From Comamonadaceae bacterium (GTDB taxonomy: Bacteria; Pseudomonadota; Gammaproteobacteria; Burkholderiales; Burkholderiaceae_C): a stretch of 47,439 bases of DNA. Shown in pieces: positions 27,681 through 36,475 of this stretch. The number at the start of each line of letters is the position of its first letter. The first letter of the stretch is position 1. Both the position numbers and the translations under genes were made by a program. The notes below the pieces were generated by a model. The model had not been told where the DNA came from. It did no database searches and was given only the letters and a program-made list of their open reading frames with translations. The DNA lies in the NCBI GenBank assembly GCA_947372745.1, contig CANBUY010000016.1, positions 1 through 47,439 of the forward strand, in the 5' to 3' direction.

Positions 27681-28967
27681 TCAATCCAGCCCCGTCTTGG
27701 CCGCCTTTTGCCAAGCCTGAGCCGCAGTAGCCGCATCGCCGCGTTGTTCGGCCAGTTCGGCCAAGCCTTGCCAGGCACTGCGTTCCAGACCGACATCCTT
27801 TAAGCGGGGCAATGCTTGTTTGAGCAGTTGCTGCGCCTTGCCCCACAGCTGAAGACGCATACAGGTAATGCCTGCGAGGTATTGCAGCGCTGCATCGCCG
27901 GGGTGGGCCATTTGGGCTTTCTCGATGCGAACCAACCAGCCGCCATCCGGCGCGCCTGTGGCCAGCGCAAAGCCGTTTTCCAACAAGCGGATCAAATTCA
28001 CGCGTTGGGTGTGCGTCACCGCGTTTGAATCAAGCAGCATCTGCTCCCAGACGGGCAAGACCCAATGGCGGCTGAGCGCGATATCGCCACCCAGTTTCAA
28101 GAGCCGGCTGCTGGCCACAATGGCCACTTCGGGCATCAGGCGCTCATCGGCGTCGAGTTGCTGCCACACCGATTGCATTTGGTCGGGGTCGTGGGCGGTG
28201 GAAATAAGCTCCAGCGCCAAACCGCGCAAGATGCCTTGTGCCGCCACAGAAGAAAATGCGCGGTGTTTGGCCAACAAACGAGCCGTTTCCAGCGCCAACA
28301 GGGTTTCACGGGCCATGCGAGCAGCTTTCAGGCGCAAGCGCAAGGCCACGGTGCGGCGGGCAGCCCCTAGAGGCAGCTCTTTCAGGCACTGCAGGGCGCC
28401 TTGCGGGTCGTGGTCTTCCAGCGCCCAACGGGCGGCACGGAGCTGCAAGCCTTCACGGGTTTCCTGCGCGTCACGCTTGGTGGATTCTTCCAACGCCAAC
28501 TTGAAGTGGTCTTCGCGTGCGTCTTTGTCTTGCAAGGCTTGCGCGCTCTCAGCCGCCAACAGATGCGTCAAAGCGCGCAGACGCGATGAATAGACCAGGG
28601 TTTCGCCATTGCGACGCATGGCGGTTTCACGCTCCAAGACCGATTCGGCGGCTTTTCTGGCGCGAATAAAGCGCCCGGCCACGAGGCTCGAGAGGGCGTC
28701 CAGCAAGGCCATGTTCATGGCACGTTCCTGGTGCTGAACACGCCATGAGCGCGCATGACCGGGAATAGCAAAGAAAGCGGCCAGGGCGCTCAGGGCCACA
28801 TGCAGAATAAAGAACAGCAGGGCAAGCAGCAGCACCACCAAATTGAGCGAAAAATCGACCCGGTAAGGTGGCCAAAACACGGTGATCGTGCCTTGGTTAT
28901 TGCCCGCAAACAGCGCCACGGCTACGGCCACACCAAACAATCCCAAAAACCACAAGGTTGCGCGCAT
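27681..28967 (-). CDS. hemY: HemY-like TPR membrane protein
   Basis: 428 residues: two N-terminal membrane segments (TLWFLGLFGVAVAVALFAGN and VVLLLALLFFILHVALSALAAFF), the HemY_N region, then a helical tetratricopeptide-like part to the C-terminus. This is the HemY of the proteobacterial hemCDXY operon, of poorly defined function; it is not the oxygen-dependent protoporphyrinogen oxidase also called HemY in Gram-positives. It starts 2 bp after the hemX stop. Confidence 0.88.
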   Translation of the reverse strand: MRATLWFLGLFGVAVAVALFAGNNQGTITVFWPPYRVDFSLNLVVLLLALLFFILHVALSALAAFFAIPGHARSWRVQHQERAMNMALLDALSSLVAGRFIRARKAAESVLERETAMRRNGETLVYSSRLRALTHLLAAESAQALQDKDAREDHFKLALEESTKRDAQETREGLQLRAARWALEDHDPQGALQCLKELPLGAARRTVALRLRLKAARMARETLLALETARLLAKHRAFSSVAAQGILRGLALELISTAHDPDQMQSVWQQLDADERLMPEVAIVASSRLLKLGGDIALSRHWVLPVWEQMLLDSNAVTHTQRVNLIRLLENGFALATGAPDGGWLVRIEKAQMAHPGDAALQYLAGITCMRLQLWGKAQQLLKQALPRLKDVGLERSAWQGLAELAEQRGDAATAAQAWQKAAKTGLD

Positions 28968-28969
28968 GT

Positions 28970-30034
28970 CTACCTTCCCGCCGCAGCCGTGGCCAGTGCC
29001 GCCATCGTTTCATCGACCCGGGGCAACTGCAAAGTTTTCATTTGCACCTGGACTTGCTGCAGCAAAGCAATGGCCACTTGGGTCTTGCGGGAGTTGGCGT
29101 CGAAATATTTGACCAATGAAGCCGATGCGGCAACGAGGTCAGCACGGGACGACTCCAGTTGCCGGGCCAGCAAACCCAAACGGGCATTGAGCAACTTGAG
29201 TTTGAAATTTTCACGCACAAAGAACGACTGCTCGGGCGACAGCAAGGCGGCCTCGGGTTGTTCAATACGGCTCACCCGCAGCAGACCGCGGGCTTCATCC
29301 AGCACCACCTGCAGGCTGTGCTTCCACCAGCTGGGCAAGGTATCAGCGACGGGGGCTTTGGTCGTCCCAATGCCGTTGACGGTGGCCACAGCGTTGGCCA
29401 TGACCAACTCATCGGCCAGGTTCACCAGTTCGTCAAGCTTGACCAGCAAGCCGGGCGTATCGCTCACCGCGGCGCCTTTGATGCGGTCAATATCGCGCCC
29501 AATGGCACGAAGCAAAGGGGTGAGCCGGGGTTGGGCCGCGCGGGTAACGCGTTGATCGGCGCTCTTTAAAGCCGCCAGCAAAGGCTCGACGCTGCCGGTT
29601 AATTGGGCTTGCTGCTGGGCCAGACGAATGGCTGATTCAATGTCGACCACCAGATTTTCATCACGCGAGCGCGACAGGCTTTGCATCAGCTCTTCAAGCT
29701 GGGTACGCTGCAAGGCCACTTCACTGAGGCGTGCGTCAAAAACCGAGACCCTGGCTGCTGCCTCTCGCGCCAACTCCTGGGCCTGCTTGGCGACCGCCCG
29801 GGCCTCCAACGACTGAGCACCGGTGTCGGCACTTTGGCGCGCCAACTGCTCTTGAATGCCTGAGAGTTTTTGCCACAGGAAGCCACTCGAGGCCAGCGCC
29901 ACCAGCGCCACGGCACCCAAGCCGATGACGAGACCGCGCGACGACGGGGGAGTCGTTGCGGGAAGTTCCGCGACGGGGGTGGGTAACTCATCCGCCACCG
30001 GGGTCAATTTTTCAGGAGGGTTATCGGCATTCAT
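28970..30034 (-). CDS. hemX: HemX-like membrane protein
   Basis: 354 residues: short N-terminus, one transmembrane helix (GLVIGLGAVALVALASSGFLW, about 34-54), then a long coiled coil (about 60-130) and a helical periplasmic domain. It is often annotated as uroporphyrinogen-III C-methyltransferase because of old fusions, but no SAM-binding methylase domain is visible, so enzyme activity is doubtful. The start overlaps the hemD end by 14 bp. Confidence 0.86.
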   Translation of the reverse strand: MNADNPPEKLTPVADELPTPVAELPATTPPSSRGLVIGLGAVALVALASSGFLWQKLSGIQEQLARQSADTGAQSLEARAVAKQAQELAREAAARVSVFDARLSEVALQRTQLEELMQSLSRSRDENLVVDIESAIRLAQQQAQLTGSVEPLLAALKSADQRVTRAAQPRLTPLLRAIGRDIDRIKGAAVSDTPGLLVKLDELVNLADELVMANAVATVNGIGTTKAPVADTLPSWWKHSLQVVLDEARGLLRVSRIEQPEAALLSPEQSFFVRENFKLKLLNARLGLLARQLESSRADLVAASASLVKYFDANSRKTQVAIALLQQVQVQMKTLQLPRVDETMAALATAAAGR

Positions 30035-30851
30035 CAGGTGATTTTAAAGTGTTGAGCCCAGACAAGTTTAAGCACTCTATGACATCGGCCAAGGTGGGGC
30101 GCGACTCAAGCACCCGCCCAAAGCCGGCGGCTTTGGCCGCCTGGGCTATACGGGGATGGGTCGCCAGTGCTAGGGCGCCCGCAAAGCTTTGCCCCGGCAG
30201 CTTGTTCACCAGATGCGTCAAAGCTTCGCTGCTGCTGAAAAGCCAGACCGAACCATCGATGGCAGCCTGCTGCGCCAACGCCTGCTCAAACGGGCTAAAT
30301 ATTGGTGCGCTACGCTGGTAAGACACCAAAAAATCAACCGTACCCCCGGCGTGCACGATGCGCTCGGCCAGCCACTCGCGACCCACGCCCGAGCCAGTGC
30401 TGCCGATACCCGCTGCATCCTGGCCACGCACGATCAGCACCCGCGTACCCGGCGTCACCTGGTCGCTCACCCGGTGCCACAAAGCTTCCGAGTCAAACTG
30501 GGCCGCCTCTAGCGCGGGCGCATCCAGCCACTCAGGGGCCACGCCCGCTTTTAGCAGGGCCCGGGTGGTGCCTGGGCCAGTGGCCCATGCTCTTGTTTTT
30601 ATAGCTGGTACAGCACGATCACCATGGTCAGAGTGCTTATTTGACTCAAAGAAATAAGCCACCGCATTGGCGCTGACAAACATCACAGCCACATAGTCGC
30701 TCAGATGTTGCCACGCAGAAGTTAGCGCTTCAGCGTTGTCCACGGGGCCAATGTTGATGAGGGGCAGCGCCAGGGCTTCAAAACCTTGTGCAGACAAATC
30801 AAGCACCCATTGCTGCGCCTCACGGCGCGGTCGGGTGACGATCAGGCGCAT
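30021..30851 (-). CDS. hemD: uroporphyrinogen-III synthase
   Basis: Cyclises hydroxymethylbilane to uroporphyrinogen III in tetrapyrrole synthesis. 276 residues: MRLIVTRPRREAQQWVLDL, MFVSANAVAYFF, ATGPGTTRALLKAGV and VWLFSSSEALTHLV match the family. Residues about 65-87 (FFESNKHSDHGDRAVPAIKTR) are longer than usual and are encoded by a palindromic repeat copy, an in-frame insertion between the VSANAV and ATGPGT motifs. Starts 2 bp after hemC. Confidence 0.92.
   Translation of the reverse strand: MRLIVTRPRREAQQWVLDLSAQGFEALALPLINIGPVDNAEALTSAWQHLSDYVAVMFVSANAVAYFFESNKHSDHGDRAVPAIKTRAWATGPGTTRALLKAGVAPEWLDAPALEAAQFDSEALWHRVSDQVTPGTRVLIVRGQDAAGIGSTGSGVGREWLAERIVHAGGTVDFLVSYQRSAPIFSPFEQALAQQAAIDGSVWLFSSSEALTHLVNKLPGQSFAGALALATHPRIAQAAKAAGFGRVLESRPTLADVIECLNLSGLNTLKSPDECR
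30592..30657 (+). repeat. palindromic repeat copy inside hemD
   Basis: Plus strand: TTTTTATAGCTGGTACAGCA, then AGCAC (30612-30616) / GTGCT (30633-30637) arms, then TTATTTGACTCAAAG. It resembles the ATAGCTGCCAGCGC...GGCGCTAG...AAAATAC layout of the copy at 44858-44928. It encodes hemD residues of about 65-87 without breaking the frame. Diverged; by eye. Confidence 0.45.
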
Positions 30852-30853
30852 TG

Positions 30854-31807
30854 TTAGTGTGGGGTGAGCGAGTCGCTGGGCGGGGCAAAAGAGCCGCCTT
30901 GGGCCAACACGTTTTTTTGCAATTGGGCTGCCACGCGCTCGCCCAACGCAGCGGCACTCGCCAAGTCAGACACAAATCCACTTTGCTGCACGCAGACCAT
31001 CGCCAGCACGCCCTCGGGGTCGCCCCAGGCCGCGTCCAGCGTGAGCATGTCGCCCTTGAGGGTGGCATACGCCGCCAAAGGCATGGAGCAACTGCCGCCC
31101 ATGGCACGGCTCACGGCCCGCTCTGCCGACACGGCCAGCCAGCTGGTTTGATGCGCCAGCGTGGCCAGTGCGTCAATCACATCTTGACGGTTAGTGCGAA
31201 CTTCGATGCCGAGGGCCCCTTGTCCGGCAGCGGGCAGCATGACGCTGGGCTCGAACACCGCCCGAATGCGCGCGCCCAAGCCCAGGCGTTTGAGGCCAGC
31301 AGCGGCCAGCACAATCGCGTCATAACCACCCTCATCGAGCTTGCGCAAGCGGGTATCCAAGTTGCCGCGCAGGGGCTCAATTTTGAGGTCAGGGCGCAAA
31401 GAACGCAGCTGGGCCATGCGCCGCAGGCTAGAGGTGCCGACCACCGCGCCTTGGGGCAAACTGGCCAGATTGGCGTGGTGGTTGGAAACAAACGCATCAC
31501 GCGGGTCTTCGCGTTCCATGACGCAGGCCAGGCTAAAGCCTGGGGGTAGCTCCATCGGCACGTCTTTGAGCGAATGCACCGCCAGGTCGGCACGGCCTTC
31601 TTCGAGTGCCACTTCCAGCTCTTTCACAAACAGCCCTTTACCGCCCACTTTGCTCAAGGAGCGGTCCAAAATTTGGTCGCCCAGGGTCGTCATGCCCAAG
31701 AGGCTCACCTGGTGGCCAAGCGTTGTCAGAAGTGCCTGGACATGCTCGGCCTGCCAAAGGGCTAGGCGACTTTCGCGCGTGGCGATGGTGATGTTTAAAG
31801 TGGTCAT
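30854..31807 (-). CDS. hemC: porphobilinogen deaminase (hydroxymethylbilane synthase)
   Basis: Polymerises four porphobilinogens on a dipyrromethane cofactor. 317 residues: [59 protein letters not shown] and [11 protein letters not shown] are all family signatures; the cofactor-binding Cys is in [13 protein letters not shown]. It is the first gene of hemC-hemD-hemX-hemY, divergent from ppc across about 100 bp. Confidence 0.96.
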   Translation of the reverse strand: MTTLNITIATRESRLALWQAEHVQALLTTLGHQVSLLGMTTLGDQILDRSLSKVGGKGLFVKELEVALEEGRADLAVHSLKDVPMELPPGFSLACVMEREDPRDAFVSNHHANLASLPQGAVVGTSSLRRMAQLRSLRPDLKIEPLRGNLDTRLRKLDEGGYDAIVLAAAGLKRLGLGARIRAVFEPSVMLPAAGQGALGIEVRTNRQDVIDALATLAHQTSWLAVSAERAVSRAMGGSCSMPLAAYATLKGDMLTLDAAWGDPEGVLAMVCVQQSGFVSDLASAAALGERVAAQLQKNVLAQGGSFAPPSDSLTPH

Positions 31808-31864
31808 TGACAGAGGCGCAAGGCCGTAACTTGTTAGTAATCAAAGGAAAAAAGGAATGCTAGC

Positions 31865-31900
31865 ATGGACAACATCGCCAATTTGAGCGACTATTTTTGA
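31865..31900 (+). CDS. 11-codon leader open frame before ppc (putative)
   Basis: ATG at 31865 encodes [11 protein letters not shown] and stops at 31900. A near-perfect SD AAAGGA (31851-31856) sits 8 bases before it, whereas the ppc ATG at 31909 has no SD. The stop overlaps a possible in-frame TTG start of ppc (TTGA, 31897-31900), the layout of translational coupling. Expression is unproven. Confidence 0.35.
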   Translation: MDNIANLSDYF

Positions 31901-31908
31901 AAACCGCC

Positions 31909-34848
31909 ATGACTCCAGTCCCCAAATCCGAAACCGCCAAACGCGCCAAAGATAACGAACGCCCTTTGGTGGAAGATATTCGCTTGCTGGGGCGCATTTT
32001 GGGCGACGTGATTAGAGAACAAGAAGGCGTGGCCGCTTTTGATCTAATCGAACAAATCCGCAAACTCTCGGTCTCGTTCAGGCGCGATGACGACACCGAG
32101 GCCGACAAGGCCCTCAAAAAGCTGCTCAAAGGCTTGAGCGGCGACCAAACCGTGAGCGTGATTCGCGCCTTTACCTACTTCAGCCACCTGGCCAATTTGG
32201 CCGAAGACCGCCACCACATTCGCCGCCGCGCCATCCATGAGCGCGCGGGCGATACGCAAGAAGGCAGCATTGAAGTGGCCTTGGCGCGCCTGCGCTGGGC
32301 CGGTATTTCCCCTAAAACCATTGCCGAGACATTGGCCAGCAGCTTTGTCTCGCCCGTGCTCACCGCGCACCCCACCGAGGTGCAGCGCAAAAGTATTCTG
32401 GACGCCGAGCGTGACATTGCCCAACTGCTCAACGCCCGCGATGACATCAAGGTCAAGGCCGCCTCGGTCAACGTCAACAAAGACGCCCTCACCCCGCGTG
32501 AGCTAGCCGCCAACGAGCAGCACATGCGCGCCCGTGTGCTGCAACTGTGGCAAACCCGCTTGCTGCGCTTTACCAAGCTCACGGTGGCAGACGAGGTAGA
32601 AAACGCCCTGAGTTACTACGAATCGACCTTTTTGCGCGAAATCCCCAAGCTCTACGCCGACCTGGAACGCGAACTGGGCCAGCACCCGGTGCACAGCTTT
32701 TTGCGCATGGGCCAGTGGATTGGCGGCGACCGCGACGGCAACCCCAACGTCAACGCCCAAACCCTCACCCACGCCCTGCGCCGCCAGGCTGATGTGGCCT
32801 TGCGCCACTACCTGACCGAGGTGCATTACCTGGGCGGCGAGTTGTCGCTTTCCGCCATGCTGGTGGACTGCCTGCCCGCCATGCAAGACCTGGCCAACCG
32901 CTCCCCTGATACCAACGAGCACCGCAAAGACGAACCCTACCGCCGCGCCCTGATCGGCATTTACGCCCGATTGGCCGCGGCCTTGAGTGATTTAACCGGC
33001 GGCGAAGCGGCCCGCCACGCGGTGGTTCCGCAAAACGCCTACCTGAGTGCTGAAGAATTTTTGGCCGACCTGCGCACCATCGAAGCCTCGTTGCTGGCCC
33101 ACCACGGCGCGGCCCTGGTGGCGCAGCGCTTGCACCCGCTGATTCGCGCCGTAGAGGTGTTTGGCTTTCATCTGGCTACGGTTGATTTGCGCCAAAGCTC
33201 CGACAAGCACGAGGCCGTAGTGGCCGAACTGCTGAGCGTGGCACGCATCGAGGCGGGTTATGAGGGTCTGGACGAATTGGCCAAGCGCGCCCTGCTGGTC
33301 AACCTGCTGAACGACGCCCGCCCCTTGCGCGTGATGGGGCACGACTACTCGGCCCATGCCCAGAGTGAAATCGCCATTTTTGAGGCAGCCAAGCTCATGC
33401 GTGAGCGGTTTGGCGCGCAAGCCATTCGCCACTACATCATCAGCCACACCGAAACCGTAAGCGACTTGCTGGAAGTGCTCTTGCTGCAAAAAGAAGTGGG
33501 CCTGATGCGCGGTACCCTAAACGATGCCGCTACCTGTGACCTGATCGTGGTGCCGCTGTTTGAAACCATTGAAGACCTGCGCAACGCTGCGCCCATCATG
33601 CGGGAGTTTTACGCCACCCCGGGCGTCACCGCGCTGATCAAGCGCAGCGGGCATGACCAGTACAGCGAGCAAGACATCATGCTGGGCTACTCGGACAGCA
33701 ACAAGGACGGCGGCATTTTCACCAGCAACTGGGAGCTGTACCGCGCAGAAATTGCGCTGGTGGAATTGTTCGACCAGCTGGCCAACTCGAACAACATCCA
33801 GCTGCGCATGTTCCATGGCCGCGGCGGCACGGTGGGTCGCGGCGGCGGCCCAAGCTACCAGGCGATTTTGGCCCAGCCCCCGGGCACGGTACGCGGGCAG
33901 ATCCGCCTGACCGAGCAGGGTGAGGTGATTGGCTCGAAATACGCAAACCCCGAAATCGGCAGACGAAATCTTGAGACCCTGGTGGCCGCGACGCTTGAAG
34001 CCACGTTGCTGCAACCCACCAAACCCGCGACCAAGGATTTCTTGCAGGCCGCGGCCGAACTCTCGCAAGCCAGCATGGCGGCCTACCGGGCGCTGGTCTA
34101 CGAAACCCCGGGATTCACCGAGTATTTTTTCAGCGCCACGCCCATCCGCGAGATCGCCGAACTCAATATCGGCTCCCGGCCCGCATCACGGTATGTGGCC
34201 CCCACGCTTGTCGCTTCGCGTACTTCGCTGCCCCCCGAGGGGGCTAATTTTCCTAGGGGCGGCCCGTCGGAAAATTCGTCGCCCGCCAACGCTATACGGG
34301 GTTCCCGCATTGAAGATCTGCGTGCGATTCCCTGGGGCTTTAGCTGGGGCCAGTGCCGCCTGACGCTGCCAGGCTGGTACGGTTTTGGTTCTGCAATCAC
34401 GCAATACCTCGACCAGGGCGGAACAACTGCCAGCCGCAAAGAAGCCCTCGGCCTGCTGCAAAAAATGTACAAGCAGTGGCCCTTCTTTCGCACGCTGCTC
34501 AGCAACATGGACATGGTGCTGGCGAAAAGTGATCTGGCCCTCGCCTCGCGCTATGCGGAGCTGGTCAGCGACAGCCGTCTGCGCAAAAAAATATTTTCCA
34601 GCATTGAGGCCGAATGGCACCGCACGGTCGATGCACTGGCCCTTATCACCGGTGAAAAGCAGCTGCTGGCCGGCAATGCGTCACTGCAGCGATCTATTCG
34701 CCACCGCTTTGCCTACATCGACCCGCTACACCATCTGCAGGTCGAGCTGATACGCCGCTACCGCGTCGGCCAGTCAGACGAGCGCGTGCAACGCGGCATT
34801 CACATCTCCATCAACGGGATTTCTGCAGGGCTGCGCAACACCGGTTGA
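31909..34848 (+). CDS. ppc: phosphoenolpyruvate carboxylase with in-frame repeat insertion
   Basis: Carboxylates PEP to oxaloacetate (anaplerosis). 979 residues from the ATG at 31909; a TTG at 31897 would add four. Active-site His154 lies in [27 protein letters not shown] is the conserved glycine-rich loop, and the C-terminus ends with the usual Asn-Thr-Gly. Between GSRPASR (755-761) and [11 protein letters not shown] (from 799), where relatives have only a few residues, lie about 36 extra residues (762-797) encoded by a GC-rich repeat. The frame is intact, so a working enzyme with an enlarged loop is possible. Confidence 0.95.
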   Translation: MTPVPKSETAKRAKDNERPLVEDIRLLGRILGDVIREQEGVAAFDLIEQIRKLSVSFRRDDDTEADKALKKLLKGLSGDQTVSVIRAFTYFSHLANLAEDRHHIRRRAIHERAGDTQEGSIEVALARLRWAGISPKTIAETLASSFVSPVLTAHPTEVQRKSILDAERDIAQLLNARDDIKVKAASVNVNKDALTPRELAANEQHMRARVLQLWQTRLLRFTKLTVADEVENALSYYESTFLREIPKLYADLERELGQHPVHSFLRMGQWIGGDRDGNPNVNAQTLTHALRRQADVALRHYLTEVHYLGGELSLSAMLVDCLPAMQDLANRSPDTNEHRKDEPYRRALIGIYARLAAALSDLTGGEAARHAVVPQNAYLSAEEFLADLRTIEASLLAHHGAALVAQRLHPLIRAVEVFGFHLATVDLRQSSDKHEAVVAELLSVARIEAGYEGLDELAKRALLVNLLNDARPLRVMGHDYSAHAQSEIAIFEAAKLMRERFGAQAIRHYIISHTETVSDLLEVLLLQKEVGLMRGTLNDAATCDLIVVPLFETIEDLRNAAPIMREFYATPGVTALIKRSGHDQYSEQDIMLGYSDSNKDGGIFTSNWELYRAEIALVELFDQLANSNNIQLRMFHGRGGTVGRGGGPSYQAILAQPPGTVRGQIRLTEQGEVIGSKYANPEIGRRNLETLVAATLEATLLQPTKPATKDFLQAAAELSQASMAAYRALVYETPGFTEYFFSATPIREIAELNIGSRPASRYVAPTLVASRTSLPPEGANFPRGGPSENSSPANAIRGSRIEDLRAIPWGFSWGQCRLTLPGWYGFGSAITQYLDQGGTTASRKEALGLLQKMYKQWPFFRTLLSNMDMVLAKSDLALASRYAELVSDSRLRKKIFSSIEAEWHRTVDALALITGEKQLLAGNASLQRSIRHRFAYIDPLHHLQVELIRRYRVGQSDERVQRGIHISINGISAGLRNTG
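34192..34299 (+). repeat. GC-rich intragenic repeat inserted in ppc
   Basis: About 108 bp (36 codons): CCCACGCTTGTCGCTTCGCG, then CTGCCCCCCGAGGGGGC with the arm pair CCCCC-CGA-GGGGG, then TTTTCCTAGGGGCGGCCCG. I recall this as a very frequent dispersed sequence in Comamonadaceae genomes, but cannot search here. It encodes [20 protein letters not shown]. No second copy was seen in the window. Confidence 0.7.
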
Positions 34849-34930
34849 GGTCAGGCGCCACGGATTCAGGCGCGAACGGTCACGCGTGCAAAAAAACGCA
34901 GAAAATAGCGCTTTAGACAATGAGGTCCCT

Positions 34931-35140
34931 GTGAATCAATCCGCTGCCCATGCCGAACTCATCGCCACTTACAGGAGGGCGCAGGCAGAGGCTGCTCACA
35001 AGCTCGGATTGATCAAAGTTGTGGAAAAAAAAGGGCCCAAGGCGATTCAGGCGGCCGTCGAAACAGCAGCAAAGGCAGCAAAACGCAGGGATTCGTATGC
35101 GAACAAGCTGGCCATTCTGGGGGTGGACCTCAAGGATTGA
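34931..35140 (+). CDS. small hypothetical protein
   Basis: 69 residues from a GTG at 34931 with SD GAGG five bases upstream; a GTG at 34886 would add 15 residues. The sequence is Ala/Lys-rich and helical (AHAELIATYRRAQAEAAHKL...AAVETAAKAAKRRDSYANKLA). No family recognised. It follows ppc on the same strand after 82 bp. A basic, helical protein of this kind might bind nucleic acid, but nothing proves it. Confidence 0.5.
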   Translation: MNQSAAHAELIATYRRAQAEAAHKLGLIKVVEKKGPKAIQAAVETAAKAAKRRDSYANKLAILGVDLKD

Positions 35141-35257
35141 GGGGTGCACAGTTCGCACAGCGGGACACCCTAAAGCAGGACAGCGAGCCATGACAGCCCC
35201 CCTTCCAAAAAAAGGGCGGGTTAGGTTGCGGATAATCGGGATTTGGAAAGAAACGCT

Positions 35258-35479
35258 ATGGAAATAGAAGAACCGGAGCCGCAAGAGGAATACGTGCCTG
35301 GCGTCGCAGGCGGCCGGAACTACATGGCCAAGCTGTGTCATCTCCCTGACGGTCCCTGGTACATATCGGTGATTCACGTTGAATCACTGCCGCCTTTGCA
35401 CGACAGCGACAGGACCTGGCCCACTCGTGATGAGGCCGTTCAGGCAGCAGACAAGCTGGTTGCAACCCTGGGTCACTGA
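35258..35479 (+). CDS. small hypothetical protein
   Basis: 73 residues from the ATG at 35258 (MEIEEPEPQEEYVPGVAGGRN), an in-frame ATG-containing frame extending 5 codons further. Acidic N-terminus, then a compact-looking domain GPWYISVIHVESLPPLHDSDRTWPTRDEAVQAADKLV. A purine-rich GGAAAGAAA precedes it. No family recognised. Confidence 0.5.
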   Translation: MEIEEPEPQEEYVPGVAGGRNYMAKLCHLPDGPWYISVIHVESLPPLHDSDRTWPTRDEAVQAADKLVATLGH

Positions 35480-35633
35480 GCGGAGATCACCCGTTCGCTC
35501 CGGCCTCCTCCGCTACAGCTTGTTGCAGATCCGACTGCGGATTTGTTCAGTCTGCACAACACCAGCTTAAGGTTTGCGAGTTCAAACAGGCAAGGCCCTT
35601 CGCACCACTTTGCGCTGGCTTTAATTTGCTTGC

Positions 35634-35647
35634 TTGATTTTTGTCAA
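35634..35647 (+). promoter_or_regulatory. FNR/ANR-like box before Spy-like gene
   Basis: TTGAT-TTTT-GTCAA matches the FNR-family pattern TTGAT-N4-ATCAA at 9 of 10 positions. It lies 59-72 bases before the Spy-like ATG. A centre 41.5 bp upstream of transcription would put the start near 35682, compatible with class II activation; no strong -10 can be seen, as is common for activated promoters. Confidence 0.5.
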
Positions 35648-35705
35648 ACCCGAATTTCGACCCGGCGAGATGATGAATTCCTTGAACGACTGAAAGGAAA
35701 ACGCC

Positions 35706-36179
35706 ATGAAACGACATCTGCTTTTGACAACGGCCGGCCTGCTTCTGGCCACTGCGGCCTGGTCTCAACCCTATGGCATGGGACCGGGAATGATGGGAGG
35801 CTATGGCGGTGGTGGCTACGGGCCCGGAATCATGGGTGGTTATGGCGGCGGCGCTTACGGTCCGGGAATGATGGGCGGCTATGGTGGTGGCGCGGGTTAC
35901 TGGGGCCTGAACCTCAGCGCTGATCAGCGAAAAAAAATCGAGCAGATTCAGGAAGAAACTGCCAATGCCCGGTGGCAACTCATGGGAACCATGCAACAGC
36001 GTGGCTACCGCATGGAAGGCCTGTTCGGACGCGGCGCGTTTGATGAGCAGGAAGCACGAAAGTCTTATCAGGCCATGAGCGACGCTCAGAAGTCGATGTT
36101 CGAGATCACGCTCGAAGCGCGCAAACGCATTGATGCCGTGCTCACGCCCGAGCAGCGCGAACAGCTTCGCCGGCAGTAG
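35706..36179 (+). CDS. Spy/CpxP-family periplasmic protein
   Basis: 157 residues: signal peptide MKRHLLLTTAGLLLATAAWS, then a Gly/Met/Tyr-rich segment of three 13-residue units GPGMMGGYGGGGY (26-64), then the helical LTxxQ-type domain (LNLSADQRKKIEQIQEET ... LTPEQREQLRRQ). Related Spy proteins chaperone unfolded periplasmic proteins; Met-rich repeats suggest metal (Cu, Ag) binding, an inference. SD AAAGGA. Begins a run of three or four genes and has an FNR-like box upstream. Confidence 0.8.
   Translation: MKRHLLLTTAGLLLATAAWSQPYGMGPGMMGGYGGGGYGPGIMGGYGGGAYGPGMMGGYGGGAGYWGLNLSADQRKKIEQIQEETANARWQLMGTMQQRGYRMEGLFGRGAFDEQEARKSYQAMSDAQKSMFEITLEARKRIDAVLTPEQREQLRRQ
35781..35897 (+). repeat. three tandem 39-bp repeats in the Spy-like gene
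   Basis: Three in-frame 39-bp units encode GPGMMGGYGGGGY, GPGIMGGYGGGAY and GPGMMGGYGGGAG. DNA identity between units is high but not perfect (third-position changes), so the units are older than a recent slippage event. Confidence 0.8.
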
Positions 36180-36203
36180 CGTTGGCCAGACAGAGCGCCT
36201 GTG

Positions 36204-36449
36204 ATGTGGAACTACAACATGATGGGATGGGGCTGGGGTAGCGGCCCCTATGTGCTGCTGCATTTGATCTGGTGGGTGCTGGTCGTTGTCGCCATCGTGA
36301 TGCTCGTGCGGTTTTTGTTCCGCATCGAACGTCGCTTCCTGCGCTCACCATCAGACCACGACCGCGCGCTGTCCATTTTGCGGGAGCGTTATGCGCGCGG
36401 GGAAATTGACAAGTCGGAGTTCGAAGCCCGTAAACGTGATCTCACCTGA
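36204..36449 (+). CDS. SHOCT-domain small membrane protein
   Basis: 81 residues starting MWNYNMMGWGWGSGPY; one transmembrane helix (VLLHLIWWVLVVVAIVMLVRFLF, about 17-39), a basic stretch, then a C-terminal SHOCT motif (ALSILRERYARGEIDKSEFEARKRDL). SHOCT modules are thought to mediate oligomerisation. The Trp/Met/Gly-rich N-terminus echoes the Spy-like neighbour. A GTG at 36201 is an alternative start. Confidence 0.8.
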   Translation: MWNYNMMGWGWGSGPYVLLHLIWWVLVVVAIVMLVRFLFRIERRFLRSPSDHDRALSILRERYARGEIDKSEFEARKRDLT

Positions 36450-36475
36450 CGATCAAACAACACAAGGAGTGCCTG

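Noticed and set aside
28970..30034. HemX as uroporphyrinogen-III methyltransferase
   Set aside because: No SAM-binding methylase motifs; only a membrane anchor with coiled coil is visible.
35190..35267. 25-codon open frame before the 73-residue protein (MTAPLPKKGRVRLRII...)
   Set aside because: No good SD, no known family, overlaps the next start; not convincing.
35543..35923. 126-codon frame overlapping the Spy-like gene
   Set aside because: It lacks a ribosome site and its translation (Trp/Arg-rich repeats) is the Gly/Tyr tandem repeat in another frame.
35547..36263. 238-codon minus-strand frame opposite the Spy-like and SHOCT genes
   Set aside because: Composition follows the repeat DNA and no domain is seen; plus-strand genes have SDs and signal peptides.
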